A DNA stretch of 64,000 nucleotides from CAZPNX01 sp964518765 (GTDB taxonomy: Bacteria > Edwardsbacteria > AC1 > EtOH8). Within the stretch, counting starts at the first letter, position 1. Each line of letters opens with the position of its first letter. The stretch is taken from assembly GCA_964518765.1 (NCBI GenBank), contig CAZFJC010000014.1:1-64000 (forward strand). Direction: 5' to 3'. The notes under the pieces were generated by a model. That model worked only from the letters and a program-made list of their open reading frames with translations. It ran no database searches and was not told where the DNA came from. Shown in pieces: positions 26,175 through 34,771 of the stretch. Position numbers and translations under genes: made by a program.

Positions 26175-27353
26175 TTAGACAATCCCGATCCTCTTGTGCC
26201 TTTCCAATATCGCGTCCGCCAGCTTATCCAGCGAGGCGAAGTCCTCCTCCCGCGGCGCCCCCTTGATGTACACCGGCTCCAGCATCTCGGCCTTGAGGTT
26301 GGCCAAAAGAGACTTGATCGTCTCCGGGGCCTTGGTCCCCCAGCCGTAGGAGCCGATGAGCGAGAGAAAGCGGGTCTTGGGACGCAGCGCCCCAACCAGG
26401 GCCGCGGCGTACAGGCCCTTGGGGTGCGGCCCCACTAGGGCAGTGGATGCCCCCAGGACCACCGTGGCCGCGTCCACCAGAGCCGAGGCCAGCTCGCCCA
26501 GGTCGGCCACGGTCAGGTTGAACGGTTTGACCTCCACGCCCCGGGCTATCAGGGCGTCTGTCAGATGATAGGCCATGGCCTCGGTGCTGCCGTGCATGGA
26601 CACCCAGGGCAGGACTACTATGTTCTTTACCTTATCCGACGACCACTCCCGGTAGGCATCCATGATGAAGAACGGTCTTTTATGAATGGGTCCGTGGCTG
26701 GGGCAGATGAGCTCGGGGGATAGCGCCTCGATCCTGTCCAAATACTTGGGCTGGGAGGTCCGGAAGGGCATCATGATCTCTGCGTAGTAGCGCCGTGCTC
26801 CGGCCAGCACCTCGTCCTTGTCCGCATAGAGCGACGAGGTCGCCAGGTGAGAGCCCAGGAAGTCGCAGGTGAAGAGTATCTTCTCCTCCCTGAGCCAGGT
26901 GAACTGGGTCTCGGGCCAGTGCACCCAGGGCGCCAGGATGAACTCCAGGCTGAGCCCGCCCAGGTCAAGCCTCTCGCCCTCGGCCAGAACCAGAAACTTT
27001 TCGTCGGCGATGTGCAGGTGGTCCTTCAAAAGGTCGCGGCACTTGGCGTTTGTGGCCACCTTGGCCTCGGGATATTTATCCAGCAAGGTCGGGATGGCCC
27101 CCGAGTGGTCCTGCTCGCAGTGGTTGGCCACGATGTAGTCCAGCTTTGAAACGCCCAAGGCCTTGAGGTTTTCCAGCAGCTCCGAACATTTTGTCGGATC
27201 GACCGCGTCGATCAGCGCATTCTTGGACGAACCATTGACCAGGTAGCTGTTGTAGCTGGTGCCCTGGGGGAGTGGGATCAGCTCGTCGAACAGCCGGCGG
27301 TCCCAGTCCTGGGCGCCGACCCAATAGACCTTTTCGCTTATATTACGATGCAT
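26175..27353 (-). CDS. fprA: Flavodiiron protein (A-type flavoprotein)
   Basis: The 392-residue enzyme has an N-terminal metallo-beta-lactamase-like diiron domain and a C-terminal flavodoxin domain. All iron ligands are visible: H78, E80, D82 and H83 (NHCEQDHSG), then His in PWVHWPE, Asp in FTCDFLGSH and His in CPSHGP. The FMN loop is SMHGSTEAMA. It reduces O2 to water or NO to N2O in the cytoplasm, with electrons from rubredoxin, whose gene lies just upstream. The ATG at 27353 is chosen; the frame runs upstream only through a repeat, giving a spurious tail (ISDFGFRVFEFR). Confidence 0.96.
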   Translation of the reverse strand: MHRNISEKVYWVGAQDWDRRLFDELIPLPQGTSYNSYLVNGSSKNALIDAVDPTKCSELLENLKALGVSKLDYIVANHCEQDHSGAIPTLLDKYPEAKVATNAKCRDLLKDHLHIADEKFLVLAEGERLDLGGLSLEFILAPWVHWPETQFTWLREEKILFTCDFLGSHLATSSLYADKDEVLAGARRYYAEIMMPFRTSQPKYLDRIEALSPELICPSHGPIHKRPFFIMDAYREWSSDKVKNIVVLPWVSMHGSTEAMAYHLTDALIARGVEVKPFNLTVADLGELASALVDAATVVLGASTALVGPHPKGLYAAALVGALRPKTRFLSLIGSYGWGTKAPETIKSLLANLKAEMLEPVYIKGAPREEDFASLDKLADAILERHKRIGIV

Positions 27354-27374
27354 TTTATTCCTAAATTCGAAAAC

Positions 27375-27482
27375 ACGAAATCCAAAATCCGAAATCCGAA
27401 ACAATATCAAAGGGTCCAAATCCTAATCTTCGGGACTTTACCTTTGACGCCTTATGTTTCGTATTTCGATATTCGGATTTCG
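27375..27482. repeat. Large imperfect inverted repeat built on CGAAATCC units
   Basis: Arms at 27375-27404 and 27453-27482 are inverted copies (CGAAATCC...CGAAAC against GTTTCG...GGATTTCG). Inside lies a second pair TCAAAGG (27407-27413) / CCTTTGA (27441-27447). The element fills the spacer between rubredoxin and fprA and is much richer in A and T than the genes. Confidence 0.65.
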
Positions 27483-27493
27483 TATTTACGTCA

Positions 27494-27655
27494 TCAGTCC
27501 TCTGGTTCGAAGGCGTCCTTGGCCGCCCCGCACACCGGACATACCCAGTCCTCGGGCAGTTTCTCGAAGGCGGTCCCGGCCGGGATGTTGCTCTCCGGGT
27601 CGCCCACCGCCGGGTCGTAGACGTAGCCGCAGACGGTGCAGGTGTACTTCTTCAT
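27494..27655 (-). CDS. Rubredoxin
   Basis: This 53-residue gene is easily missed because of its size. The translation starts [19 protein letters not shown] and has both CxxCG iron knuckles, C6/C9 and C39/C42 (WVCPVCGA), with the usual aromatic core. GGAGG lies 7 bases before the ATG. Rubredoxin passes single electrons to flavodiiron proteins, and fprA is the next gene downstream. The upstream flavin reductase gene would be its electron donor. Confidence 0.95.
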   Translation of the reverse strand: MKKYTCTVCGYVYDPAVGDPESNIPAGTAFEKLPEDWVCPVCGAAKDAFEPED

Positions 27656-27698
27656 GGTCGTCCTCCCTGTTGGGACTTGTATGTTTGTTGGGACGGGC

Positions 27699-27830
27699 CG
27701 CGCCTATGGTTGAGACACGGCGCGTCTATGGTTGGGACATGATGTCCACCCTACGCAGCCTTCGATTAATACTTGCTGCTTCGGCCAGCCTGCGCGGAGC
27801 CGAGCATTATTGGCTTCGGCACAGGCAGGC
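27699..27830. repeat. Short tandem repeat and imperfect inverted repeat
   Basis: Two tandem copies of a unit of about 20 bases (CTATGGTTGAGACACGGCG then CTATGGTTGGGACATG) lie at 27699-27740. An imperfect inverted repeat (AGCCTGCGCGGAGCCGAGC / GGCTTCGGCACAGGCAGGC) follows at 27787-27830. No coding frame fits. It separates rubredoxin from the flavin reductase gene. Confidence 0.4.
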
Positions 27831-27841
27831 GAAGTAGGCCG

Positions 27842-28354
27842 TCATGTTCTTACGTTAAAGGTAGGAGCATTGGCCTGGGTCTTGCCGCCCTTCACCTGGT
27901 GATAGTAGTCGTAGGTCATAGGGGTTCCGGAGCCGATTATTTCTGCATCTGTCACCCGGCCGACGAACAGGGTGTGAGTCCCCAGGGGGATGGCCTGGGT
28001 AACCTCCAGGTCCAGCCAGCCCAGCGAGTGGTCGAGGATGACCGGGGTGCCGCTGGGAAGAACCCGGTGGCTGATGCCGGAGAACTTGTCCACCGACCGG
28101 CCGCACTTGAAGCCGAACAGGCCGATGAGTTTGAGCGGCGTCTCCTGGGACAGGATCGACACCGAGAACCTCTTAGATTCGGACACCATCTCGTGGGTCA
28201 GGTTCTGGCAGTTGAGGCATACCGCCATCTGGGGCGGCTCGGCGGTGGCCTGGAAGACGGTATTGGCTATTTGGCCGTTTAACCTGCCGCCCCTGTTGCT
28301 GGCCACCACGTACATCCCGTAGCTCAAGAGCCTGAACACCTTGGGGTCCGTCAC
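27842..28354 (-). CDS. Flavin reductase-like FMN-binding protein (Hrb N-terminal domain-like)
   Basis: This 170-residue protein has the flavin reductase split-barrel pattern (YGMYVVASNRGGRLNGQIANT, FSVSILSQET, LGTHTLFVGRVTDAEI). In Moorella and relatives this domain is fused to rubredoxin (high-molecular-weight rubredoxin, Hrb) and feeds FprA; here both halves are separate neighbouring genes. It probably moves electrons from NAD(P)H to rubredoxin. It overlaps the rpe stop (28351-28354), so the detox genes are coupled to rpe. Confidence 0.88.
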   Translation of the reverse strand: MTDPKVFRLLSYGMYVVASNRGGRLNGQIANTVFQATAEPPQMAVCLNCQNLTHEMVSESKRFSVSILSQETPLKLIGLFGFKCGRSVDKFSGISHRVLPSGTPVILDHSLGWLDLEVTQAIPLGTHTLFVGRVTDAEIIGSGTPMTYDYYHQVKGGKTQANAPTFNVRT

Positions 28355-29001
28355 TTCACCTCCTTCAGAAAGCGTACCATCTCCGCCTTGTCCGGCACCT
28401 TGAACACGGCCGCCCCGGCCACCAGCACCTCGGCCCCGGCCCTGACCGCCTCCCCGGCCGTCTCCCGGTTGATGCCGCCGTCGATGGCGATCTCGGCCCG
28501 ATGTTTTCCAGCCTGCTTGAGCTCGCGCAGCCTCCGCACCTTGTCCAGCGTCTTCGGCATGAATTCCTGCCCCCCAAAGCCGGGGTTGACGCTCATCACC
28601 AGCACCTGGTCGGCCTGCGCCAGGTACGGCTCGACGGCCTCCGTCGGCGTCTCCGGGTTCAGCGAGAAACCGGCTCTTACCCCCAGCTTCCTCAGCTCCG
28701 CGAGGGCCTGGGGCAGGTCCTCCACCGCCTCCTGGTGGACCACCAGCAGGTCGGCCCCGGCCGCGGCGAAACGGGGCGCCAGCTTCAGGGGCTCGACGAT
28801 CATCAGGTGGACGTCCAGCGGCAGGCCGGTCATCCGGTTGACCGCCTCCACCACCAGGGGTCCGAACGTCAGGTTGGGCACGAAGCGCCCGTCCATCACG
28901 TCCAGGTGCAGCAGGTCGGCCCCGGCCCGCTCCACCTCGGCTATCTCCTGGCCCAGCCGGGCGAAGTCGGCCGAAAGCAGGGAGGGCGCTACCTTGGCCA
29001 T
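28351..29001 (-). CDS. rpe: Ribulose-phosphate 3-epimerase
   Basis: Rpe converts ribulose-5-phosphate to xylulose-5-phosphate in the pentose phosphate pathway. At 216 residues it is a normal TIM barrel with LLHLDVMDGRFVPN, the phosphate loop MSVNPGFGGQ and EIAIDGGIN. Its stop overlaps the flavin reductase start by 4 bases. Confidence 0.97.
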   Translation of the reverse strand: MAKVAPSLLSADFARLGQEIAEVERAGADLLHLDVMDGRFVPNLTFGPLVVEAVNRMTGLPLDVHLMIVEPLKLAPRFAAAGADLLVVHQEAVEDLPQALAELRKLGVRAGFSLNPETPTEAVEPYLAQADQVLVMSVNPGFGGQEFMPKTLDKVRRLRELKQAGKHRAEIAIDGGINRETAGEAVRAGAEVLVAGAAVFKVPDKAEMVRFLKEVK

Positions 29002-29136
29002 GGTTCAGCCTATAATTAAAATCCCGCCAGACACGCTATGACACGAAAAAGACTCGCTGACGCCCTTTTTTGTTAAAAGGGACGCCGGTTTTGGTTTCGC
29101 ATCATTCGCGCCTTTCGCGGGTGGTGTAAGGAACGG

Positions 29137-29883
29137 TCAGTTGCTGCTGACCGCCAGGTTGACGGTGTCGCCGCGCTTGACCACGAAGCCCGGCTGGGGG
29201 GCCTGCATGACGATGGTGCCCGGCTCCAGCGACTGGCCGGGGACGTACTTGACCTCGCCTATGATCAGGCCCTGGGCCACTAGCTGTCCCTGGTGCTCGG
29301 CCAGCTTCTTGCCCACCAGGTCCGGCATCAGCATCTTGCCCTCGGTCGGCCCCTTGCTGACCGTTATCCGGACGGCCCCACCCCGCTCCAGCTTGACCCC
29401 GGCCTCTGGCACCGAACTGATGACGCAGCCGTGGGCGATGGAGTCGCTGGCCAGGCTGTCGATGGCCTCCACCAGCAGGCCGGTGCGGTCCAGCAGGTTG
29501 ATGGCCCGGACCGTGGTCAGGCCGGCAAGATAGGGAACAGCTATCTTCTCAACACCCCGGCTGACGATCACCTTGACCGTCCGGCCCTTTTTGATCATCA
29601 TCCTGGGCTCGGGCTCCTGGGCGATGACGGTGCTGTCCGGCTGCTCCGAGTGGTACTGCCAGCCTCCCAGGGCGATCTCCAGGCCCTTCTCCGCCAGCAG
29701 CTGGGCGGCCTTGGCATACTCCATTCCTTCCAGGTCAGGCACCTCCACCTCGGCCCCGTGCCTGACGAACAGCGGCATCAGCACGAAGTTGGCCAGCAGA
29801 AATCCGGCTAGGAATAGCCCGGCAACCCAGGCGACCGACCGCCACAGGGCCGGGTTCTTGGAGAGGAGGGCCTTCAGGCTCAT
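29137..29883 (-). CDS. Membrane-anchored PASTA-domain protein 1
   Basis: This 248-residue protein has a short cytoplasmic start, one membrane helix (about 17-38) and three extracytoplasmic PASTA repeats (for example VEVPDLEGMEYAKAAQLLAE, MLMPDLVGKKLAEHQGQL). PASTA domains bind peptidoglycan fragments or lipid II in kinases and penicillin-binding proteins, but this protein carries no kinase or transpeptidase. It overlaps its upstream paralogue by 4 bases. The likely role is cell-wall sensing or scaffolding. Confidence 0.85.
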   Translation of the reverse strand: MSLKALLSKNPALWRSVAWVAGLFLAGFLLANFVLMPLFVRHGAEVEVPDLEGMEYAKAAQLLAEKGLEIALGGWQYHSEQPDSTVIAQEPEPRMMIKKGRTVKVIVSRGVEKIAVPYLAGLTTVRAINLLDRTGLLVEAIDSLASDSIAHGCVISSVPEAGVKLERGGAVRITVSKGPTEGKMLMPDLVGKKLAEHQGQLVAQGLIIGEVKYVPGQSLEPGTIVMQAPQPGFVVKRGDTVNLAVSSN

Positions 29884-30617
29884 TCCGGTTCTATATCGGT
29901 GGAGACCCAGATGTTGACGTTGGAGCCCTTGGCCGCCTTGGAGCCCGGCTGCGGATCCTGCCTCAGCACGATGCCTGGGTCGTTCTCCTCATCGAAAATA
30001 TAACGGATGTTGCCCACGTTGAGCCCGGCCTGCTTGATCATGTCCTGGGCCCGGGTGCGCCCCCAGCCCTTGACCGCCGGCACCGCCACCTCGCCGGCAC
30101 CGGCGCTGACTGTCAGATTCACCGGCACCTCTCGCGAGGCCTGGGCGCCGAAGGGTGGAAGGCTGGCGATGACCGCGTCCTTCTCCACCGAGTCAGACGG
30201 CTGCATGATCACCTGCCCCAGCTTTAGGCCGGCCTGCTGTAGCAGCACCGTGGCCTGGGCCAGCGGCACGCCGCGCATCATGGGGACGGTACCCCCGGCG
30301 CTGTTGGGCCACACCTTGACCATCGACCCTCGACGGTACCTGACGCCCGGCACCGGGTCCTGTTTGCTGACGGCGCCATCCGGCACCCCGGGGTCGCTGA
30401 TCGGGTCCTCTAGGTAAACCCTGAAACCCCGGCCCTCGAGGATGGATTTGGCTATCTCCACCTTCTTCCCGCTGACGTCCGGCACCTCGGACATCTCGAG
30501 CATCGGCTGGATGAAAGCCCAGAAGAGGATGGAGAACACCAGGCCGCCGATGCTGCCGGCCACCACCGCCCAGACGATCCCCTTGCCCTTGCCTCCGGTC
30601 TCTTCGTAGATAGGCAT
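29880..30617 (-). CDS. Membrane-anchored PASTA-domain protein 2
   Basis: This 245-residue paralogue of the next gene has a Gly/Lys-rich cytoplasmic start, one membrane helix (about 14-37) and three PASTA repeats (SEVPDVSGKKVEIAKSIL, GTVPMMRGVPLAQATVLL, VAVPAVKGWGRTRAQDMI). It lies just after rsmB in the same direction, the place where a PASTA kinase (prkC) often sits in other bacteria; here no kinase is present. Confidence 0.85.
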   Translation of the reverse strand: MPIYEETGGKGKGIVWAVVAGSIGGLVFSILFWAFIQPMLEMSEVPDVSGKKVEIAKSILEGRGFRVYLEDPISDPGVPDGAVSKQDPVPGVRYRRGSMVKVWPNSAGGTVPMMRGVPLAQATVLLQQAGLKLGQVIMQPSDSVEKDAVIASLPPFGAQASREVPVNLTVSAGAGEVAVPAVKGWGRTRAQDMIKQAGLNVGNIRYIFDEENDPGIVLRQDPQPGSKAAKGSNVNIWVSTDIEPE

Positions 30618-30632
30618 AGTCTTCCCCCATAT

Positions 30633-31955
30633 TTATTGCGTTCTTCTTGTTAGCCTGGCAGCGAAAGCCCCGTCCGTGCCCAGCCGGTGGGGCCAAACCT
30701 CCAGCATCCCGCCTGTTACTGCCGCTTGGGGCAAGCGGCCCTCGGCGGGATCGAGGATGAAATCAGGATGGCTCTCCAGGAATCTGGCCACCTGTTCCTG
30801 GTTCTCCTCGGATGTCAGGGTGCAGGTGGCGTAGACCAGGGCGCCGCCGGGCCTCACCCAGTGGGAGGCAACCTCCAGCAGGCGCGCCTGCAGCCCGGCC
30901 AACCGGACGATGTCCTCCTCGTTGACCCTCCAGCGGAGATCAAGCCTGCGCCTGAGCACCCCCAAGCCGCTGCAGGGAGCGTCCACCAGCACCGAATCGA
31001 ACTGGCAACGAAAAGGGGGCATCAGCCCGTCGCCGCACAGTGGCAGGACGTTGCCCAAACCCAGCCTGGTTGCGTTCTGGCGGACCAGCTTCAGACGGGA
31101 CCAGCTGGTGTCCGCCGCCGCCACCGTGATGTCGGGGCCGCGGCTGGCCGCCCAACAGGCCTTGCCTCCAGGCGCCGCGCAGACATCAAGAATCGTCTGT
31201 CCCGGCCTCGGATCCATCAAAAGTCCCACCAGTTGGGCGGCTGTGTCCTGTAGATAGAAATGCCCCGATGCGAACAGCCGATGGCCGAAGATCCCGGCCG
31301 GCCTCCCCAGCTCCACCGCGTCCGGCAGGAGATGATGGGGCCTGGGCTGGAAGCCGCCAGACTCAAGCTCGGATATCAGCCGATCTCGATCTATCCTTAA
31401 AGGATTGGCCCAAAGAAGGATAGGCGCCGGCTTGTTGTCGAACTCAAGCAGCTCGGCCGTTTCCTTGAGACCCAGACTATCCCGCCATCTCCGGACCAGC
31501 CATTCTGGGTGCGACCAGGCGATGGCCAAGTCCTTAAGGGGATCTCCGGTGGAGGGTTTGAATCCCCGGGGGCGTTTTTTAATTATATCCCTCAGCACCG
31601 CGTTTGTCAAGCCGACGATCCCCTTACGGGCGAAACGCTTGCTGAGGCGGACGCTTCCGTCCACGACCGCGTAATCCGGCACCCGGTCCATCAAACAAAG
31701 CTGGCAGGCGCCCAGCCTGAGGATGTTGGCCTCGGCAGTTGAAAGCGACGCCATCCCCTTTTTCAGGGAGCCGTCAAGCATCCAGTCGAGCAGGCTGCGG
31801 TTGCGCAGCACGCCGGCCACCAGCTCCCTGGCCAGGGCCCGGTCCTCGGGGGAGAGGCCGGCCCGTTCGAACTCGTCCCTGATGAGGACGTCGCTCAATC
31901 CCCGGCCGCTATCCGCCTTAACCAGGACGCGCAGGGCCAGCTCCCGGGCGTTCAT
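30633..31955 (-). CDS. rsmB: 16S rRNA m5C967 methyltransferase
   Basis: This 440-residue enzyme has an N-terminal NusB-like RNA-binding domain and a C-terminal SAM domain with AAPGGKACWAA, the motif IV VDAPCSGLGVLRR and the catalytic Cys of YATCTLTSEEN. It methylates C967 of 16S rRNA. It overlaps the DUF116 gene by 4 bases and follows fmt, a common gene neighbourhood. Confidence 0.95.
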   Translation of the reverse strand: MNARELALRVLVKADSGRGLSDVLIRDEFERAGLSPEDRALARELVAGVLRNRSLLDWMLDGSLKKGMASLSTAEANILRLGACQLCLMDRVPDYAVVDGSVRLSKRFARKGIVGLTNAVLRDIIKKRPRGFKPSTGDPLKDLAIAWSHPEWLVRRWRDSLGLKETAELLEFDNKPAPILLWANPLRIDRDRLISELESGGFQPRPHHLLPDAVELGRPAGIFGHRLFASGHFYLQDTAAQLVGLLMDPRPGQTILDVCAAPGGKACWAASRGPDITVAAADTSWSRLKLVRQNATRLGLGNVLPLCGDGLMPPFRCQFDSVLVDAPCSGLGVLRRRLDLRWRVNEEDIVRLAGLQARLLEVASHWVRPGGALVYATCTLTSEENQEQVARFLESHPDFILDPAEGRLPQAAVTGGMLEVWPHRLGTDGAFAARLTRRTQ

Positions 31956-32638
31956 CCGATCTCCCGGCCCAACAGCAGGGACAGGCCCCTTTTAAGCAAG
32001 GAGATGTCGACGGTGGTATCTCGGCAGGGCCCGTAGGGGCGCTGGTTGAGCACCCCATAGACCGGTATAGGGTAGGCGTCCTGGATGCCGGAGACCAGGT
32101 CGCGCTCGCAGGCCACCGCCAGGATGGCTGAGGGATTTATCTCCCCTATCAGCCGGCGGGCCAGGGTGCCTCCGGTGGCCACCACCATGGCGATTCCGTG
32201 TTCCCTGGAGATCTTGGCCAGCTCGGCCAGCTGGCACCGGCCGCAGCCCAGGCAGTTGGCGATATTCGCGGTCACCTTATGGCGGCAATCGGACTGCTGC
32301 AGGCAGTGGGGCAGCAGCAGCAGCACCGGACCCGGCTTCAGACGGCACCTGGCAGCGCGCACCAGGGCGTTGTTGACCGCCACGAACGATTCGCCGATGC
32401 GCTCCCGCCCCAGGCCCAGCAGGAAACCCAACAGCAGGTTGATGGGATAGAGGACCCTGACCGTCACCTGCTTCTTGCCATGGGGAAATAGCAGGTCAAC
32501 CTCGGCCAGGGCGGAGACGACGATCAGGGTTAGGCCTCCTCCCACCACCAGCAGAAAAACGGCGGCCAGGCCGTAGACGGCCCACACTGCCCAGTCGCCC
32601 AAAAGTAAAAGCCTGGGCTGGACCAGCCATAGTAGCAC
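31952..32638 (-). CDS. DUF116 membrane protein with Cys-rich domain
   Basis: The product (228 residues from the GTG at 32638) has hydrophobic helices at its start and a soluble domain with NCLGCGRCQLAEL and a separate CLQQSDCRHKV, typical of DUF116, which is often encoded beside fmt and rsmB. The function is unknown; the Cys pattern suggests metal or cluster binding. The GTG lies inside a hydrophobic run and the frame stays open upstream to fmt. A CTG at 32747-32749 behind GAGAGG could be the true start and would add a full membrane helix. Confidence 0.8.
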   Translation of the reverse strand: MLLWLVQPRLLLLGDWAVWAVYGLAAVFLLVVGGGLTLIVVSALAEVDLLFPHGKKQVTVRVLYPINLLLGFLLGLGRERIGESFVAVNNALVRAARCRLKPGPVLLLLPHCLQQSDCRHKVTANIANCLGCGRCQLAELAKISREHGIAMVVATGGTLARRLIGEINPSAILAVACERDLVSGIQDAYPIPVYGVLNQRPYGPCRDTTVDISLLKRGLSLLLGREIG

Positions 32639-32745
32639 GGCCAGTGCTGCCAGCAGCAGCAGGAGGCTAACGACCGACAGGCCCAGGAAAAGCCCCCGGG
32701 ACTCGCCCGGACCGGCACCGCCTTTTATTATATGCTCACGGCTGC

Positions 32746-33711
32746 TCAGCCCAACCTCTCCCCGGCCCGAGGGCGGTAACCTCGAGAAAACTCCCCCCCG
32801 CTCATCATCTTTTTGCCCTCCGGCTTTACCAGATTCAATGATAGTACGCCGTCAGAGGCCCGCACTAGTGGATTATCCTCCGAATCGCATCCCGTCACCA
32901 TGCCCGGCTCACTGCCCGCCCGATCCCTGTCCGAGATCGATATAACACGGACCGCCCCTACTTCAAGCTGCTTACCCCTGAAAAACGTCCGGGCTCCGGG
33001 CTTAGGTGTCAGTCCTCGGACCATGTTCCTCAGTTCGAGACAGCGCCGGTTCCAGTTAATCACCAGATCCTGAGTTGACAGCTTGGGAGCCATGGTGGCA
33101 AGGGCCTCATCCTGGCGGCGGCCGATGGCCCTTCCCGCCGCCAGCTCCTCCAGGCAGCGGACCATCAAGGCGGCCCCAAGTTCGGCCAGCTTAGCCTCCA
33201 GCGAGCCGGCATTATCCTCCGGCCCGATCTCGACCTCCTCTTGAAGGACGATGTCGCCGGCGTCCATTCTGTTGTTCATCCGAATGACAGACAGTCCGGT
33301 CCTCGTCTCTCCTCGCATTAGCGCCCAATTGATGGGGGCCGCCCCGCGGTACTTGGGCAAGAGGGAGGGATGGAGATTAAGGCAGCCCAGCCTTGGGGCC
33401 GAAAGAAAAGAGGGCGGCAGCTTCAGACCGTAGGCCACCACCACCGCCACCTCCGGGTTCAGTTCCTTTAAGCTCTCTAGTGCTCCAACCTCCGACAAGC
33501 TGGTCGGCTGCAGCACCTCCAAGCCCAGCCCTAGGGCCGTCGTCTTGACCGGGGACAGTGAGACCTTGAGGCCTCTTCCCGCCGGCCGGTCCGGCTGGGT
33601 GTAGGCCGCCAGTATGCGGTGGCCGGCTCTGGAGACAGCCCGGAGCGTCGGCACGGCGAACTCGGCCGTTCCCATGAAGACGATTCTCATTGGGGTATCG
33701 GTCGGCTTCAT
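32746..33711 (-). CDS. fmt: Methionyl-tRNA formyltransferase
   Basis: Fmt formylates initiator Met-tRNA. The 321-residue protein has MRIVFMGTAEFAVPTL, the catalytic Asn-His region LNLHPSLLPKYRGAAPINW and MDAGDI, plus a C-terminal OB-like domain. An internal ATG seven codons in (33690) gives the usual family N terminus, so the exact start is open. The 3' end touches the possible DUF116 start. Confidence 0.95.
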   Translation of the reverse strand: MKPTDTPMRIVFMGTAEFAVPTLRAVSRAGHRILAAYTQPDRPAGRGLKVSLSPVKTTALGLGLEVLQPTSLSEVGALESLKELNPEVAVVVAYGLKLPPSFLSAPRLGCLNLHPSLLPKYRGAAPINWALMRGETRTGLSVIRMNNRMDAGDIVLQEEVEIGPEDNAGSLEAKLAELGAALMVRCLEELAAGRAIGRRQDEALATMAPKLSTQDLVINWNRRCLELRNMVRGLTPKPGARTFFRGKQLEVGAVRVISISDRDRAGSEPGMVTGCDSEDNPLVRASDGVLSLNLVKPEGKKMMSGGEFSRGYRPRAGERLG

Positions 33712-33727
33712 CTTACCGCCGAGAAGT

Positions 33728-34771
33728 CTAGGCAGTGGCCTGGCGGCGGCATTGGTCGCCTGGCCTCCTCCCCCGGCCGATCAACAGCCACAGCACTCCT
33801 CCGGACAGAGATACTCCCACTGCCAGCACATGGTAGAGGAATCCCAGCGACAGGGCCTCGGGTCTGGACATGCCAGCCCGACCGAAGAAGACGATGAATG
33901 ATCCCTCCATCAGGCCCCAGCCGTTTATCGACACCGGCAGCATGCTGACGGCCGCGATCACCGGCATATAGAGAAAGAAGGGGGTGATGGGGATACTCGA
34001 TCCCAGGGACCGGGATATGGCGAAGACCGTCAGCACCACGGCCAGCTGCACCAGCAGCGACAGCACCAGCGCCAGGGCCACCTCCCGAAGGTGGTTGCGG
34101 TAGACGTACAGCGAATGGTAGAACTCCACCGCCTTCCGCTCCAGACGGTTCACCAGAGGCAGGCGGAGCAAAACCCGGAAATGCCTCATTATCGGCTTGT
34201 GGAGGAACACGGCCATCAGCACTAGGGTGATGCCCATCCCGATCATCATATAGCGCAGCAGGGCCGTCTCCTGCCCGGTCCGGGCCACCAGGATCAAACC
34301 GATGATGCCGGTGATGATCACCCCGAACAGGCCGATGAACCGGTCTACCAGCACCGAGGCCAGGGCTTCAGAGCGGGAGCCGCAGTCGTCCGAGACCAGG
34401 TAGGCCCTCATCAGATCGCCCCCCACCGTGGTCGGCAGGAAGTTGCCGAAGAATAGCCCGTTTAGGAAATACCGCAACAAACGTCCGTAGCCCACCCTCA
34501 CCCCCCGGCCCACCAGCAGCACCTGCCAGCGCCAGACGCAGACGGCATTGACCAGGAAGGAGAAAAGCTGCGAAAAAAGCAGGTACCAAACGTTCAACCC
34601 CTGGAGCGTGGCCCAAAGCTGGGGGAGGTCCACGCTTTTCAGGATCCAAGCTATCAACCCCAGGCTGATGGCCACCCTCAGCGCCAGGGTCAGAGATCTT
34701 TTGATGGCCGCTTTAATGGACCCGAACCTCCCTTCCGCGGCGATCCCCGAGCCCTGACGAGGGGTCGCCAC
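33728..34771 (-). CDS. UPF0104/YbhN-like (lysylphosphatidylglycerol synthase TM region) membrane protein
   Basis: This 347-residue polytopic protein (about eight membrane segments) has the family landmarks NGLFFGNFLPTTVGGDLMRA and SINGWGLMEGSFIVFFGRAG. Relatives include the flippase half of MprF and proteins tied to glycolipid or hopanoid handling. It follows a glycosyltransferase gene and overlaps it by 59 bases when the GTG at 34771 is used. An ATT (about 34713) placed 9 bases after GGGAGG would avoid the overlap; the start is unsettled. Confidence 0.85.
   Translation of the reverse strand: MATPRQGSGIAAEGRFGSIKAAIKRSLTLALRVAISLGLIAWILKSVDLPQLWATLQGLNVWYLLFSQLFSFLVNAVCVWRWQVLLVGRGVRVGYGRLLRYFLNGLFFGNFLPTTVGGDLMRAYLVSDDCGSRSEALASVLVDRFIGLFGVIITGIIGLILVARTGQETALLRYMMIGMGITLVLMAVFLHKPIMRHFRVLLRLPLVNRLERKAVEFYHSLYVYRNHLREVALALVLSLLVQLAVVLTVFAISRSLGSSIPITPFFLYMPVIAAVSMLPVSINGWGLMEGSFIVFFGRAGMSRPEALSLGFLYHVLAVGVSLSGGVLWLLIGRGRRPGDQCRRQATA

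Noticed and set aside
27354..27419. 22-codon N-terminal extension of FprA
   Set aside because: The extra residues are read from an inverted-repeat element and do not belong to the flavodiiron family.
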